NCBI GenBank assembly: GCA_963757115.1
Contig: CAVWQV010000007.1
Span: forward strand, 124,001 to 188,000
Length of the DNA: 64,000 nt
Direction of reading: 5' to 3'
Source of the DNA: CAVWQV01 sp963757115
Lineage (GTDB): Bacteria; Pseudomonadota; Alphaproteobacteria; Acetobacterales; Acetobacteraceae
Shown here in pieces: positions 37,660 to 46,161 of the stretch (position 1 is its first letter; every line of letters begins with the position of its first letter). Position numbers and translations under genes: made by a program. The notes under the pieces are model-generated. The model was not told the origin of the DNA, did no database searches, and was given only the letters and a program-made list of their open reading frames with translations.

Positions 37660-38538
37660 ATGCCGATCCGCACCGCCACGCGTTTGGCCCCTCCCCTGCT
37701 CGCCCTGGGCCTCCTGCTCGGTGGGTGCAGCACATTGAGTTCGGTCCTGCCTTGGTCCGGGAAGTCGGAAACGACCGAGGAGAAGTTGGACTACACGAAA
37801 ATTCCGCCGGAGCAGATCTACAACAACGGCGTGGATGCGTTGAACGCGCAGCGGTATGAGACCGCCAACACCCAGTTCGACGCGGTCGAGCAATACTATC
37901 CCTACTCTTCGTGGGCGGTGAATGCGCAGCTCATGCAGGGGTACACGCAATACCAGCGGGCCGACTACACGGAGGCGATCGGCACGCTGGATCGCTTCGT
38001 CCAGCTGCATCCCGCTCATCGGGACATCGCCTACGCCTACTACCTGCGGGCACTCTGCTATTACGAGCAGATCGCCGACATTCAGCGGGACCAGAAGGGC
38101 ACCGAGCTTGCGATGAACGCGCTGCAGGAAGTGGTGAACCGCTTCCCGGACAGCGCTTACGCGCGCGACGCGCGGCTGAAGATTGACCTCGCGCGGGACC
38201 ACCTCGCCGGCAAGGAGATGGAGGTGGGTCGCTGGTACGAGCAGCAGCACCTGTATGGAGCGGCGGTCGGGCGCTTCCAGCGCGTGGTGGATGATTACCA
38301 GACTACCAATCACGTACCGGAAGCATTGCACCGGCTGACCGAGATCTATCTCAAGCTCGGGCTGCGCGATCAGGCGAAGAAAACGGCGACGGTGCTCGGT
38401 TACAACTACCCGGGCAATCCGTGGTACAAGGACAGCTACAACCAGCTCCGCGACGACCACCTGCTCCAGGCCGGCGAGGCTCCCAACCCGAAGGCGTCGC
38501 CGAGTTTCTTCGCCCGCGCCTGGGACACGATCTTCTAA
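37660..38538 (+). CDS. bamD: Outer membrane assembly lipoprotein BamD
   Basis: Lipoprotein of the BAM complex that inserts beta-barrel proteins into the outer membrane. The 292-residue precursor has a short signal peptide ending in the lipobox 'LLLGGC', with acylated Cys23. It is followed by TPR-like helices ('PEQIYNNGVDALNAQRYE', 'HPAHRDIAYAYYLRALCYY', 'VVNRFPDSAYARDARLKI', 'VPEALHRLTEIYLKLGL'). ATG 37660 gives a textbook lipoprotein signal. A TATAAG box at 37623-37628 could serve a local promoter. The neighbours lpxC and recN are the usual alphaproteobacterial context. Confidence 0.93.
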   Translation: MPIRTATRLAPPLLALGLLLGGCSTLSSVLPWSGKSETTEEKLDYTKIPPEQIYNNGVDALNAQRYETANTQFDAVEQYYPYSSWAVNAQLMQGYTQYQRADYTEAIGTLDRFVQLHPAHRDIAYAYYLRALCYYEQIADIQRDQKGTELAMNALQEVVNRFPDSAYARDARLKIDLARDHLAGKEMEVGRWYEQQHLYGAAVGRFQRVVDDYQTTNHVPEALHRLTEIYLKLGLRDQAKKTATVLGYNYPGNPWYKDSYNQLRDDHLLQAGEAPNPKASPSFFARAWDTIF

Positions 38539-38645
38539 TGATCGTCTATCTAAGGATGCGTCCTCGTGGCGGTCGCCGCACCACAGGCAAGGTCCGCGCA
38601 GGGCCGACCATGACCGCTGAACGGTCCGCATAAACGCGCCTCTCG

Positions 38646-40331
38646 ATGCTCACCGCGCTCTCCATTCGCGACGTGGTGCTGATCGAGAAGCTGGATTTGC
38701 GCTTCGGACCCGGCTTGACCGTGCTGACCGGCGAGACGGGTGCTGGCAAGTCCATCCTGCTCGACAGCCTGGGCCTTGCCCTCGGCGGACGCGCCGAGGC
38801 GGGCCTCGTCCGCTCGGGCGTGCAACAGGCAAGCGTCAGCGCGAGCTTCGCGCCACCGCGCGGTCATCCGGCGCTGGAGCTGTTGAGCGAGCACGGCCTC
38901 AACGCGGAGGACGAGCTCGTATTGCGTCGCGTGGTCGGCGCCGACGGCCGATCGCGCGGCTTCGTCAACGATCAGCCGGCCAGCATCGCCCTGCTTCGCC
39001 GTGCCGGCATCTTGCTGGTCGAAGTGCAAGGCCAGCACGACCAGATGGGGCTCGCCGATCCGTCCGGCCACGCCGGCCTGCTGGACGCCTTCGGCGTGGC
39101 GCCCGCGTTCGGTCAGACGGTGGCGTTAGCCTGGCGGGCATGGCGGGACGCGACGGACGAGCTGGCCCAAGCCCGTGATGCCGCCGCGGCCGCAACGCGG
39201 GACGAAGATTGGCTACGGCACGCGGAAAGCGAGCTCGCCACCTTGTCGCCCGAGCCGGGCGAGGAGGAACGGCTCGCGGCCGAGCGGCAGCGGCTCCAGC
39301 TAGGCGAACGACGTGCCGAGGCGATCGCCGCGGCCGTCGCAGAACTGGCGCCCCGTGACCGCCGCATGGGCGGCCCCGGCGCCGCGATCCGGGCGGCAAG
39401 CCGCGCCTTGCAGCGAATGCCCTCAGCGGGAGAAGCCTCCAACCCGGCGGCCGACGCGCTCGCGGCACTCGAGCGCACGGAAGAGGCGCTGGCCGAGGCG
39501 GAAGCGCTACTGGCGCGCCTCGCGGATGAAGTCGAGGCGGAGCCGCGCGCGCTGGAAGCGGCCGAGGAGCGGCTGTTCGCGCTGCGCGCCGCGGCGCGGA
39601 AGTATGCGGTCACGGTTGTTGAACTGCCGGAGCTGCTGGGCGGCCTGCGCGCCCGCCTCGCGGCCTTGGATTCCGGCTCGGCGCAGGTCGCCGCGCTGGA
39701 GGTCGCGGCCGCGCAGGCCCGCGCCGAGTATCAAACGGCCGCGAACGCGTTGTCCGCCGCCCGGCGGTCGGTCGCGGGAAAGCTCGCGCGCGCGGTCGCC
39801 GCCGAACTGCCACCGCTCCGTCTCGACAAGGCCCGCTTCGTGGTCGAGGTGAACCCGCTGGACGAGGCCGCCTGGGGGCCGGGCGGGACGGACGGCGTGC
39901 GCTTTCTGATCGCGACCAACCCGGGCCAGGAGCCGGGGCCGCTGGCGCGCGTCGCCTCGGGGGGCGAGCTATCCCGGCTCATGCTCGCGCTAAAGGTCGT
40001 GCTGTCGAGCGGCTCGACCGTGCCCACCCTGGTGTTTGACGAGGTCGATGCCGGGGTCGGCGGCGCCACCGCCGCGGCTGTTGGCGAACGGCTCGCGCGC
40101 GTCGCTGAACGAGTGCAGGTGCTGGTGGTGACGCACAGCCCGCAAGTGGCGGCGCGCGGCGCGGCGCATCTCCGGGTCGCCAAGCTGGCCGTGCGCGGGC
40201 GGGCGTCCACCTCCGTGGATCGGCTCGATCCCAGCAGCCGACGCGAGGAGATCGCGCGGATGCTGGCCGGCGAGACCGTGACCGAAGCGGCGCGAGCCGC
40301 CGCCGACGACCTGCTGGGCGCTCCGGCTTGA
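38646..40331 (+). CDS. recN: DNA repair protein RecN
   Basis: SMC-like ATPase involved in double-strand-break repair. The 561-residue protein opens 'MLTALSIRDVVLIEKLDL' and has Walker A 'LTGETGAGKSILLDSL' (about residues 28-42). A long central coiled coil rich in Ala, Glu and Arg (about 150-370) follows. The C-terminal ABC signature is 'ASGGELSRLMLALKVVL', with Walker B 'PTLVFDEVDAGVGG' and 'VLVVTHSPQVAA' completing the head. The stop overlaps the likely TTG start of ligA. No SOS box is obvious in the 107 bases upstream. Confidence 0.95.
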   Translation: MLTALSIRDVVLIEKLDLRFGPGLTVLTGETGAGKSILLDSLGLALGGRAEAGLVRSGVQQASVSASFAPPRGHPALELLSEHGLNAEDELVLRRVVGADGRSRGFVNDQPASIALLRRAGILLVEVQGQHDQMGLADPSGHAGLLDAFGVAPAFGQTVALAWRAWRDATDELAQARDAAAAATRDEDWLRHAESELATLSPEPGEEERLAAERQRLQLGERRAEAIAAAVAELAPRDRRMGGPGAAIRAASRALQRMPSAGEASNPAADALAALERTEEALAEAEALLARLADEVEAEPRALEAAEERLFALRAAARKYAVTVVELPELLGGLRARLAALDSGSAQVAALEVAAAQARAEYQTAANALSAARRSVAGKLARAVAAELPPLRLDKARFVVEVNPLDEAAWGPGGTDGVRFLIATNPGQEPGPLARVASGGELSRLMLALKVVLSSGSTVPTLVFDEVDAGVGGATAAAVGERLARVAERVQVLVVTHSPQVAARGAAHLRVAKLAVRGRASTSVDRLDPSSRREEIARMLAGETVTEAARAAADDLLGAPA

Positions 40332-42433
40332 GCCGCAAGCCGCGCGGCAAGCCGCCGCTCGCCGACGACCCCGCCGCCGGGCTGACCGACGCCGAAGCGA
40401 CGGTCGAACTGGCGCGGCTTGCGGCCGAGATCGCCGAACACGACCGGGCCTACCATCAGCAGGACGCGCCGACGATCACGGACGCCGCCTATGACGCGCT
40501 CCGCCGCCGCAACGCCGCGATCGAAGCCGCTTTTCCTGCGCTCAAGCGCCCCGATTCGCCCTCCAATCGCGTGGGAGCCCCACCGAGCGGCGGTTTTGCC
40601 AAAGTGCGTCACCGCACCCCGATGACCAGCCTCGGGAACGCGTTCGACGCCGCCGACTTCGCAGAGTTCGTCGCCCGCGCGCGCCGGTTCCTCGGGCTTC
40701 CGACCGACGCCGCCCTCGCGCTGGTCGGAGAGGCGAAGATCGACGGGCTCGGGATCAATCTCACCTACGAGCACGGCCGCTTCGTCCGGGGCGCGACGCG
40801 CGGGGACGGCAACGAAGGCGAGGATGTCACCGCCAATCTTCGCACCGTAAGCGGCGTCCCAAACCGTCTCGCGGGTTCCGCGCCTGCACTGATCGAGATC
40901 CGGGGCGAAGTATTCATGACCAAGGCGGACTTTCTGCAGTTGAACGCGACGCTCGAGGCGGCCGGGCAGCGCTTGCTCGCCAACCCGCGCAACGGCGCGG
41001 CGGGCAGCCTGCGCCAGCTCGACCCGGCGATCACCGCGCAACGGCCGTTGTCGCTGTTCGCCTACGCGATGGGCGACGCAAGCGAGCCGGTTGCCGGCAC
41101 GCATTGGGAGTATCTCGAACGTCTCCGGGCCTGGGGCTTTCAGGTCAACCCGCTCGCCGCCCGCCTCAGCGGCGCCGAAGAGGCGGCGGCGTTCCACGCC
41201 CGGATCGCGGCCGAGCGCGCGAGCCTGCCCTACGACATCGACGGCGTGGTGTACAAGATCGACGATCTCGCGTTGCAGCGGCGCTTGGGCTTCGTCGGCC
41301 GGACGCCACGCTGGGCGATCGCCTGGAAATTCCCGGCCGAGCAGGCGACCACCTTGCTGCAGGACATTCTGATCTCCGTCGGACGCACGGGGTCGCTCAC
41401 GCCCGTGGCGGCGCTGGAGCCCGTGAATGTCGGCGGCGTGCTTGTTGCGCGCGCCACCCTGCACAACGAGGACGAGATCGCGCGAAAGGATGTCCGCATC
41501 GGCGACACGGTGGTGTTGCAGCGCGCGGGCGACGTCATCCCGCAAATCCTGTCCGTGGTGCTGGAGCGCCGGCCGCCTGGCGCGACCCCGTTCGTCTACC
41601 CCGAAACCTGCCCCGCGTGCGGCAGCCAGGCGGTGCGACCGCTTGGCGAAGTGGTGCGGCGCTGCACCGGAGGGCTGATCTGCCCGGCGCAGCGCGTCGA
41701 GCGACTGATCCACTTTGTCTCACGCCCCGCATTCGACATCGAGGGATTGGGCGAGAAGACGGTGCGCGAGTTCTACGACGAGGGTTGGCTCCATAGTCCG
41801 GCGGACCTGTTCCACCTGCCCGCGCGCGAGGCGGAGATCGCGGCACGGGAGGGCTGGGGTACGGTGTCGGCGCGCAATCTCTCGCGCGCGATCGAGGCGC
41901 GACGCACAATCGGGCTCGACCGCTTCATCTACGCGCTTGGTATCCGCCGCATCGGCGAGCAGAACGCGAAGCTACTGGCCCGGCACTACGGCGACCTGCC
42001 GACCTGGCGCGCGCAGATGCTGGCCGCCGCGGTAGCCGGCTCGGAAGAGCGGGCGGCGCTGGGCAGCATTCTCGGCATCGGCGACGCGATCGCCGATGAG
42101 CTCGCCAGCTTCTTTGGCGAGGAACGCAACCTCCAAGTCGTCGACGAGCTTGTCGGCGAGCTGACCGTCACCCCGATCGAGACGGCGCGTACAGGCGACG
42201 GCGCGCTTGCCGGCAAGGTGGTGGTGTTTACCGGCACGCTCGAGACGATGAGCCGCCCCGAGGCCAAGGCGCGCGCCGAGGCGCTCGGTGCCAAGGTGAC
42301 CGACAGCGTGTCGAAAAAGACGGACTATGTGGTGCTTGGTGCCGACGCCGGCAGCAAGGCACGCAAAGCCGCGGATTTGGGCGTACGGACTTTGACGGAA
42401 GTCGAGTGGCGCGCTCTGGCCCAGCTTTCGTAG
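40328..42433 (+). CDS. ligA: NAD-dependent DNA ligase LigA
   Basis: Seals nicks using NAD+. The 701-residue protein is complete. The Ia and adenylation domains carry the AMP-accepting Lys at about residue 137 in 'GEAKIDGLGINLTYE', plus 'ATRGDGNEGEDVTANLRT'. The OB fold contains 'VGRTGSLTPVAALEPV'. The four-Cys zinc finger reads 'CPACGSQ' and 'RRCTGGLICPAQ'. Helix-hairpin-helix repeats follow, and a C-terminal BRCT domain includes 'GKVVVFTGTLETMSRPEAK'. A TTG at 40328 overlapping the recN TGA is the likely start and gives a 15-residue basic leader. The recN-ligA pairing is common in this class. Confidence 0.95.
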   Translation: MSRKPRGKPPLADDPAAGLTDAEATVELARLAAEIAEHDRAYHQQDAPTITDAAYDALRRRNAAIEAAFPALKRPDSPSNRVGAPPSGGFAKVRHRTPMTSLGNAFDAADFAEFVARARRFLGLPTDAALALVGEAKIDGLGINLTYEHGRFVRGATRGDGNEGEDVTANLRTVSGVPNRLAGSAPALIEIRGEVFMTKADFLQLNATLEAAGQRLLANPRNGAAGSLRQLDPAITAQRPLSLFAYAMGDASEPVAGTHWEYLERLRAWGFQVNPLAARLSGAEEAAAFHARIAAERASLPYDIDGVVYKIDDLALQRRLGFVGRTPRWAIAWKFPAEQATTLLQDILISVGRTGSLTPVAALEPVNVGGVLVARATLHNEDEIARKDVRIGDTVVLQRAGDVIPQILSVVLERRPPGATPFVYPETCPACGSQAVRPLGEVVRRCTGGLICPAQRVERLIHFVSRPAFDIEGLGEKTVREFYDEGWLHSPADLFHLPAREAEIAAREGWGTVSARNLSRAIEARRTIGLDRFIYALGIRRIGEQNAKLLARHYGDLPTWRAQMLAAAVAGSEERAALGSILGIGDAIADELASFFGEERNLQVVDELVGELTVTPIETARTGDGALAGKVVVFTGTLETMSRPEAKARAEALGAKVTDSVSKKTDYVVLGADAGSKARKAADLGVRTLTEVEWRALAQLS

Positions 42434-42560
42434 CAGCTGCGTCCGAACCGATGTTTGCTACATCGCAGAGCCGTCCTGCGAGACCGCACAGCGGTCATGT
42501 GAACGTGTGTGAACATGTTTGATGCCTGAGCAACTCGACCGAGGGCGCGCCGATTACGTG

Positions 42561-42595
42561 GCCAGCGGACCATCGGTCCGTGGCTAGAAAGGAGG
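42561..42595 (+). promoter_or_regulatory. 5'-UTR hairpin abutting a strong ribosome site upstream of hsp20
   Basis: GCCAGCGGACC (42561-42571) pairs with GGTCCGTGGC (42575-42584) with one bulged base. It ends only five bases before the near-perfect Shine-Dalgarno AGGAGG (42590-42595), itself six bases before the ATG. Rhizobial small heat-shock genes often carry ROSE RNA thermometers at this position. This hairpin does not itself hide the ribosome site, so a thermometer role is only a possibility. Confidence 0.35.
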
Positions 42596-42601
42596 AAAAA
42601 C

Positions 42602-43228
42602 ATGGCGCGGTATCCAGTCCCCTTCTCCTCCGGCGGCTTGCTCGGCGGCTGGCCGGCGGACCCGTTCATGACCTTGCATCGTGAGATGAACCGGCTGTTC
42701 GACGACGTTGCCCGCGGCGGCGGCGTGGCGTCGGCCGGAGGACAGTCCGAAGGCGGCGGCGCGATGCTGGCCCCGCACATGGATGTCAGCGAGACCGACA
42801 AGGAACTCAGGGTGAAAGCGGAGCTGCCCGGGGTCGCCGAAAAAGACATCGAGGTCAGCTTAAACGAGGACGTGCTGACGATCCGGGCCGAAAAGCGTCA
42901 GGAACGCAAGCAGGAGAAGGAGGGCGTCCATTTCAGCGAACGGAGCTTCGGCACCTTCCAGCGCGCGCTCCGCTTGCCGTTCCACGTGCAGTCGGACCAG
43001 GTGCAGGCCAAGTTCGAGAACGGGGTGCTCGAAATCACGCTGCCGAAGATGCAGGCGCAGGCGAGAAGCCGTCGCATCGAGGTGCAGGGCAGCCGACCGC
43101 AGGCTAGCGCAAGTCAGCCTTCGACGGGCCAGAACCAGGACACCGCGCAGCTCTCCGGAAGCTCCGCCGCAAGCGGCAACGGGAGCTCCGCGAGCGACGC
43201 TTCCAAAGCCACGACAACGTCCGGCTGA
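42602..43228 (+). CDS. Small heat-shock protein, Hsp20/alpha-crystallin family
   Basis: ATP-independent holdase chaperone. The 208-residue protein has a short N-terminal arm ('DPFMTLHREMNRLFDDVAR'). The alpha-crystallin domain spans about residues 55-150 ('MDVSETDKELRVKAELPGV', 'IEVSLNEDVLTIRAEKRQE', 'GTFQRALRLPF', 'AKFENGVLEITLPK'). A disordered Ser/Gln/Gly-rich tail of about 50 residues ('SASDASKATTTSG') replaces the usual short IxI-containing extension. It starts with a strong ribosome site and has its own terminator downstream, so it is probably a single-gene unit induced by heat. Confidence 0.9.
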   Translation: MARYPVPFSSGGLLGGWPADPFMTLHREMNRLFDDVARGGGVASAGGQSEGGGAMLAPHMDVSETDKELRVKAELPGVAEKDIEVSLNEDVLTIRAEKRQERKQEKEGVHFSERSFGTFQRALRLPFHVQSDQVQAKFENGVLEITLPKMQAQARSRRIEVQGSRPQASASQPSTGQNQDTAQLSGSSAASGNGSSASDASKATTTSG

Positions 43229-43244
43229 CCGCAATCGGGTCGCG

Positions 43245-43278
43245 GCGGGATGCGCGTCCGCGATGACGCGCATCCCGC
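43245..43278 (+). terminator. Strong hairpin terminator between hsp20 and the convergent gene
   Basis: GCGGGATGCGCGTC (43245-43258) and GACGCGCATCCCGC (43265-43278) form a perfect 14-bp stem with a 6-nt loop, followed by GGGCCCTTTACC. It begins 17 bases after the hsp20 stop and lies between convergent genes, so it could act in both directions, although the T-tract is short. Confidence 0.6.
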
Positions 43279-43324
43279 GGGCCCTTTACCAAATCCTAGC
43301 GAATGGCATGCAGCCGCGAGCGCG

Positions 43325-43711
43325 TCAGGTTCGGCGGTCGCGCATGTCGGGCCCGCGCTCGCCCTCCTCGAGGTCGAAATCGTCAAGCTTGCCCATATCG
43401 ACCGAGTGGTCGCCGTGGCTGCGCAGGATTTCCCGCTCGCGCGGCCCGGCCAGGCGGTCGATCACGTAGATCCCGTCGAGCTTCTCCTCTTCCGCCACCC
43501 GGCGAGCGGCTTCGAGCGCTTCCCTGACGTCCATCGGCGTCCCGTCGGCCCGCAACGCCAGGCGCGGTTCCTGCCGCGATCCGCTGCGCGCGATGACCAG
43601 CTCCACCACCACGCGGTGCGGGTCGTCCTCGTCGAAGCGGCGGATCACGGTCACATGCCGCCCGTCCTCCGGCACCGGGTCGTGCGGCTGAAGCTTGCGG
43701 ATTTCTGTCAC
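43325..43711 (-). CDS. Hypothetical charged protein (128 aa)
   Basis: I do not recognise a family. I place the start at the GTG at 43711, because an AAGGAA ribosome site lies about ten bases upstream and the sequence before it looks non-coding. The product is hydrophilic and acidic ('LQPHDPVPEDGRHVTVIRR', 'KLDDFDLEEGERG'). A predicted beta-hairpin start ('HVTVIRRFDEDDPHRVVVE') is followed by a helix ('VREALEAARRVAEEEKL') and a short beta strand 'GIYVIDRLA'. It is convergent with hsp20 and divergent from the stomatin-like gene (86 bases between starts), with which it may share a regulatory region. Confidence 0.65.
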   Translation of the reverse strand: MTEIRKLQPHDPVPEDGRHVTVIRRFDEDDPHRVVVELVIARSGSRQEPRLALRADGTPMDVREALEAARRVAEEEKLDGIYVIDRLAGPREREILRSHGDHSVDMGKLDDFDLEEGERGPDMRDRRT

Positions 43712-43796
43712 TGGCAATGTTCCTTCCTCGGCCCGAACGGCATATCGCGCCGGCAGTTCGCGGGACACCGGCCCAGGCGTGCTATAGCGCGCCATC

Positions 43797-44582
43797 ATGG
43801 GCGCAGAAATCATCCCCCCGTTCATCGTCATCATCGTCGTACTGGTGATCATCGCCCGCAGCATCCGCATCGCGTCAGAGTGGCAGCGCGCGGTGGTGCT
43901 GCGGCTCGGGCGTTTCCACGCGGTGAAGGGCCCGGGCGTCTATCTCGTGTTCCCGGTGGTCGACGCAGTGGCGGCGGTGGTCGACATGCGGGTGCTGACC
44001 ACCACGATCACCGCCGAACAGGCGCTCACCCGGGACACGGTGGCGGTCGGGGTGGACGCGATCGTGTTCTGGCAGGTTCGCGACGCCGAGCAGGCTGCCG
44101 TGCGGATCGCCGACTACCGCCAGGCGGTGGAGCGGGTAGCGCAGACCAGCCTCCGGGAAATGATCGGTGCGTCCGACCTTTCGCGCCTGCTCTCCGACCG
44201 ACGCGCCGCCGACGAGCAGCTTCGCGTCACGATCGCCGAAAAGACCGGGACCTGGGGGGTCAGCGTCGTGTCCGTCGAGATCAAGGACGTGGCGATCCCG
44301 CGCGAGTTGCAGGACGCGATGAGCCGCCAAGCGCAGGCCGAGCGAGAGAAGACCGCGCGCGTCACCCTGGCCTCGGCAGAGCAGGCGATCGCGGCACAGG
44401 TGCTGGAAGCCGCGCGCCTTTACGCGAAGGACCCGATCGCGCTCAAGCTTCGGCAGATGAACCTGCTCTACGAGATGAACAAGGAGCGCGGCACAACCGT
44501 CCTGATCCCGACGGAAATGGCGAACAGCCTGGGCGAGGCCGTCGCGGTGGTGGAGGCGTTGAACCGCACGCCTCAGCCCTGA
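43797..44582 (+). CDS. Slipin / stomatin-like SPFH membrane protein
   Basis: A 261-residue SPFH-domain protein of the slipin type, forming membrane microdomain scaffolds. One N-terminal hydrophobic hairpin or helix ('FIVIIVVLVIIARSI', about residues 8-23) precedes the SPFH core ('SEWQRAVVLRLGRFHAVKG', 'GVYLVFPVVD', 'TRDTVAVGVDAIVFWQV', 'LREMIGASDLSRLLSDR'). A C-terminal coiled coil ('DAMSRQAQAEREKTARVTL') follows. No NfeD-like protease gene, the usual partner of slipins, is adjacent. The last ten bases overlap the convergent MFS gene. Confidence 0.9.
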   Translation: MGAEIIPPFIVIIVVLVIIARSIRIASEWQRAVVLRLGRFHAVKGPGVYLVFPVVDAVAAVVDMRVLTTTITAEQALTRDTVAVGVDAIVFWQVRDAEQAAVRIADYRQAVERVAQTSLREMIGASDLSRLLSDRRAADEQLRVTIAEKTGTWGVSVVSVEIKDVAIPRELQDAMSRQAQAEREKTARVTLASAEQAIAAQVLEAARLYAKDPIALKLRQMNLLYEMNKERGTTVLIPTEMANSLGEAVAVVEALNRTPQP

Positions 44583-45994
44583 TGCTGCACCCGGCCGGCG
44601 ATCTCGTCACCCGCAGTGCGCGGCATGAAGGATGAGAACGGCGCCGCGAGCGCGGTCAAGGCCGCTACGCCGAGGAAGGCGAAAGCGAAGTCGCCAAGCG
44701 CGGGCGCCGGACGGCCGTGCAGCCACTTCCCCAGCTCGACGAGCGCCGCCCCCGTGGCAATCCCGAGCACCTGGCACAGATACTGCGATGTACTGAACAG
44801 GCTGGTCGCCGCACTCATCCGCGTGCGCGGGATTTCCGCGTACGCCAGCGTGCTGTAGGCGGTGAACTGGAGCGACCTGAAGAAGCCGCTCACCAGCAGC
44901 ACCGCGTAGATTGCCGCCACGGGCCAAGTCGGGCGGAACCCGGCGCAGATGGCGAGCAAGACCGCGCACAATGCCGCGTTCCACACCAGCGTGTTGCGGA
45001 AACCCAGAAGCCGGAGAGCGCGGATCGCTACCGGCTTCATCACAAACGCTCCGGCGGCGGACGCGAAGGTGATCGCCCCGCTCTCGGCGGCGCTGTCGCC
45101 GAAGCCGAGCTGGAACATCATCGGCAGCAGGAACGGCGTCGCGCCGACCCCGACACGGAACAAGGTGCCGGCGAAGATGGAAACGGCGAAGGTCGGCTCG
45201 CGCGTGAGCGAGAAATCGAGCAGCGGCCGGGGATGGCGGCGGGCGTGCAGCCAGTAGAGCGTCCAGGCCAGCGCCCCCGCTCCTATCATCCCGAGACTAA
45301 GGGGTAATCCGACCACACCGCGGCCCGTCGTCTCGAGCCCGAACAGCAGGGCCGCGAGGCCCACCCCGCTCAGCGCCAGGCCGCGCAGGTCGAGCGCCCC
45401 GGCCCCCGGCTCGCGCACATCCTCGACGAACATCGTGACCAGGATGATGCCGAGCAGGCCAATCGGCACGTTGATGTCGAACAGCCAGCGCCAGGAGAAA
45501 TAGGTCACGATCAGGCCGCCGATTGGTGGGCCGAGCACCGGACCGATCATCGCCGGCATGGTGAGCCAGGCCATCGCCGCGACCAGCTCGCTCTTCGGCG
45601 CCGATCGCAGCAGCACGAGCCGGCCCACCGGAACCATCATCGCCCCGCCCATGCCTTGCAACACGCGCGAGGCGACCAGGAACGGGAGCAATTCGGCCCG
45701 GCCGCACAGCACGGAGCCAACGGTGAACACGCCGATCGCGGCACGGAACACGGTGCGGGTGCCGAACCGGTCGGCCATCCAGCCGGACGCCGGAATGAAC
45801 ACCGCGAGGCTTAACAGGTAGGCGGTGAGGGCCACGTTCATCCGCACCGGATCGGCCCCGAACGCCCGCGCCATGGTGGGCAGCGCCGTCGCGATCACGG
45901 TGGAGTCGAGGTTCTGCATGAAGAGCGCGCAGGCGACGATCAGGGCGGTGAGGCGGGTCCGGGGCGAGGTGCGGGGCATGGCAAGCGAGGGCAT
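44573..45994 (-). CDS. DHA2-family MFS drug/efflux transporter
   Basis: A 473-residue inner-membrane proton-driven exporter, probably with 14 transmembrane helices as in EmrB-type DHA2 carriers. The N-terminal helix 1 reads 'FMQNLDSTVIATALPTMA', a hallmark of DHA2 proteins. The loop 2-3 motif 'GWMADRFGTRTVF' and the antiporter motif C-like 'GPVLGPPIGGLIVTYFSWRW' follow. No periplasmic adaptor (EmrA-like) or TetR regulator is adjacent, so substrate and control are unknown. ATG 45994 was chosen; an ATG five codons later is also possible. It is divergent from tamA. Confidence 0.88.
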   Translation of the reverse strand: MPSLAMPRTSPRTRLTALIVACALFMQNLDSTVIATALPTMARAFGADPVRMNVALTAYLLSLAVFIPASGWMADRFGTRTVFRAAIGVFTVGSVLCGRAELLPFLVASRVLQGMGGAMMVPVGRLVLLRSAPKSELVAAMAWLTMPAMIGPVLGPPIGGLIVTYFSWRWLFDINVPIGLLGIILVTMFVEDVREPGAGALDLRGLALSGVGLAALLFGLETTGRGVVGLPLSLGMIGAGALAWTLYWLHARRHPRPLLDFSLTREPTFAVSIFAGTLFRVGVGATPFLLPMMFQLGFGDSAAESGAITFASAAGAFVMKPVAIRALRLLGFRNTLVWNAALCAVLLAICAGFRPTWPVAAIYAVLLVSGFFRSLQFTAYSTLAYAEIPRTRMSAATSLFSTSQYLCQVLGIATGAALVELGKWLHGRPAPALGDFAFAFLGVAALTALAAPFSSFMPRTAGDEIAGRVQHQG

Positions 45995-46161
45995 CCCCCG
46001 CAGTTTCGCCCCGCTCGCGGGAGCGGGAAAGCCTTTTGGTCGTGACCAGGCCGCACCGGTCGTCCCCCGACTTGCCCTGAGCTTGGGAGAAAGGTGGGAA
46101 AAAGCCGTCCCGTTCGCGAAGGGGTTGGGACCGGCGTTCTCGAGCGGCTAGATTGCCGGCA

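Noticed and set aside
39731..41713. 660-codon minus-strand open frame opposite recN and ligA
   Set aside because: Both recN and ligA are complete with catalytic motifs on the plus strand. The antisense frame has no recognisable domain and typical high-GC shadow composition.
42561..42584. A true ROSE RNA thermometer before hsp20
   Set aside because: The hairpin does not pair with the Shine-Dalgarno sequence and I could not find the expected anti-Shine-Dalgarno element, so I report it only as a leader hairpin.
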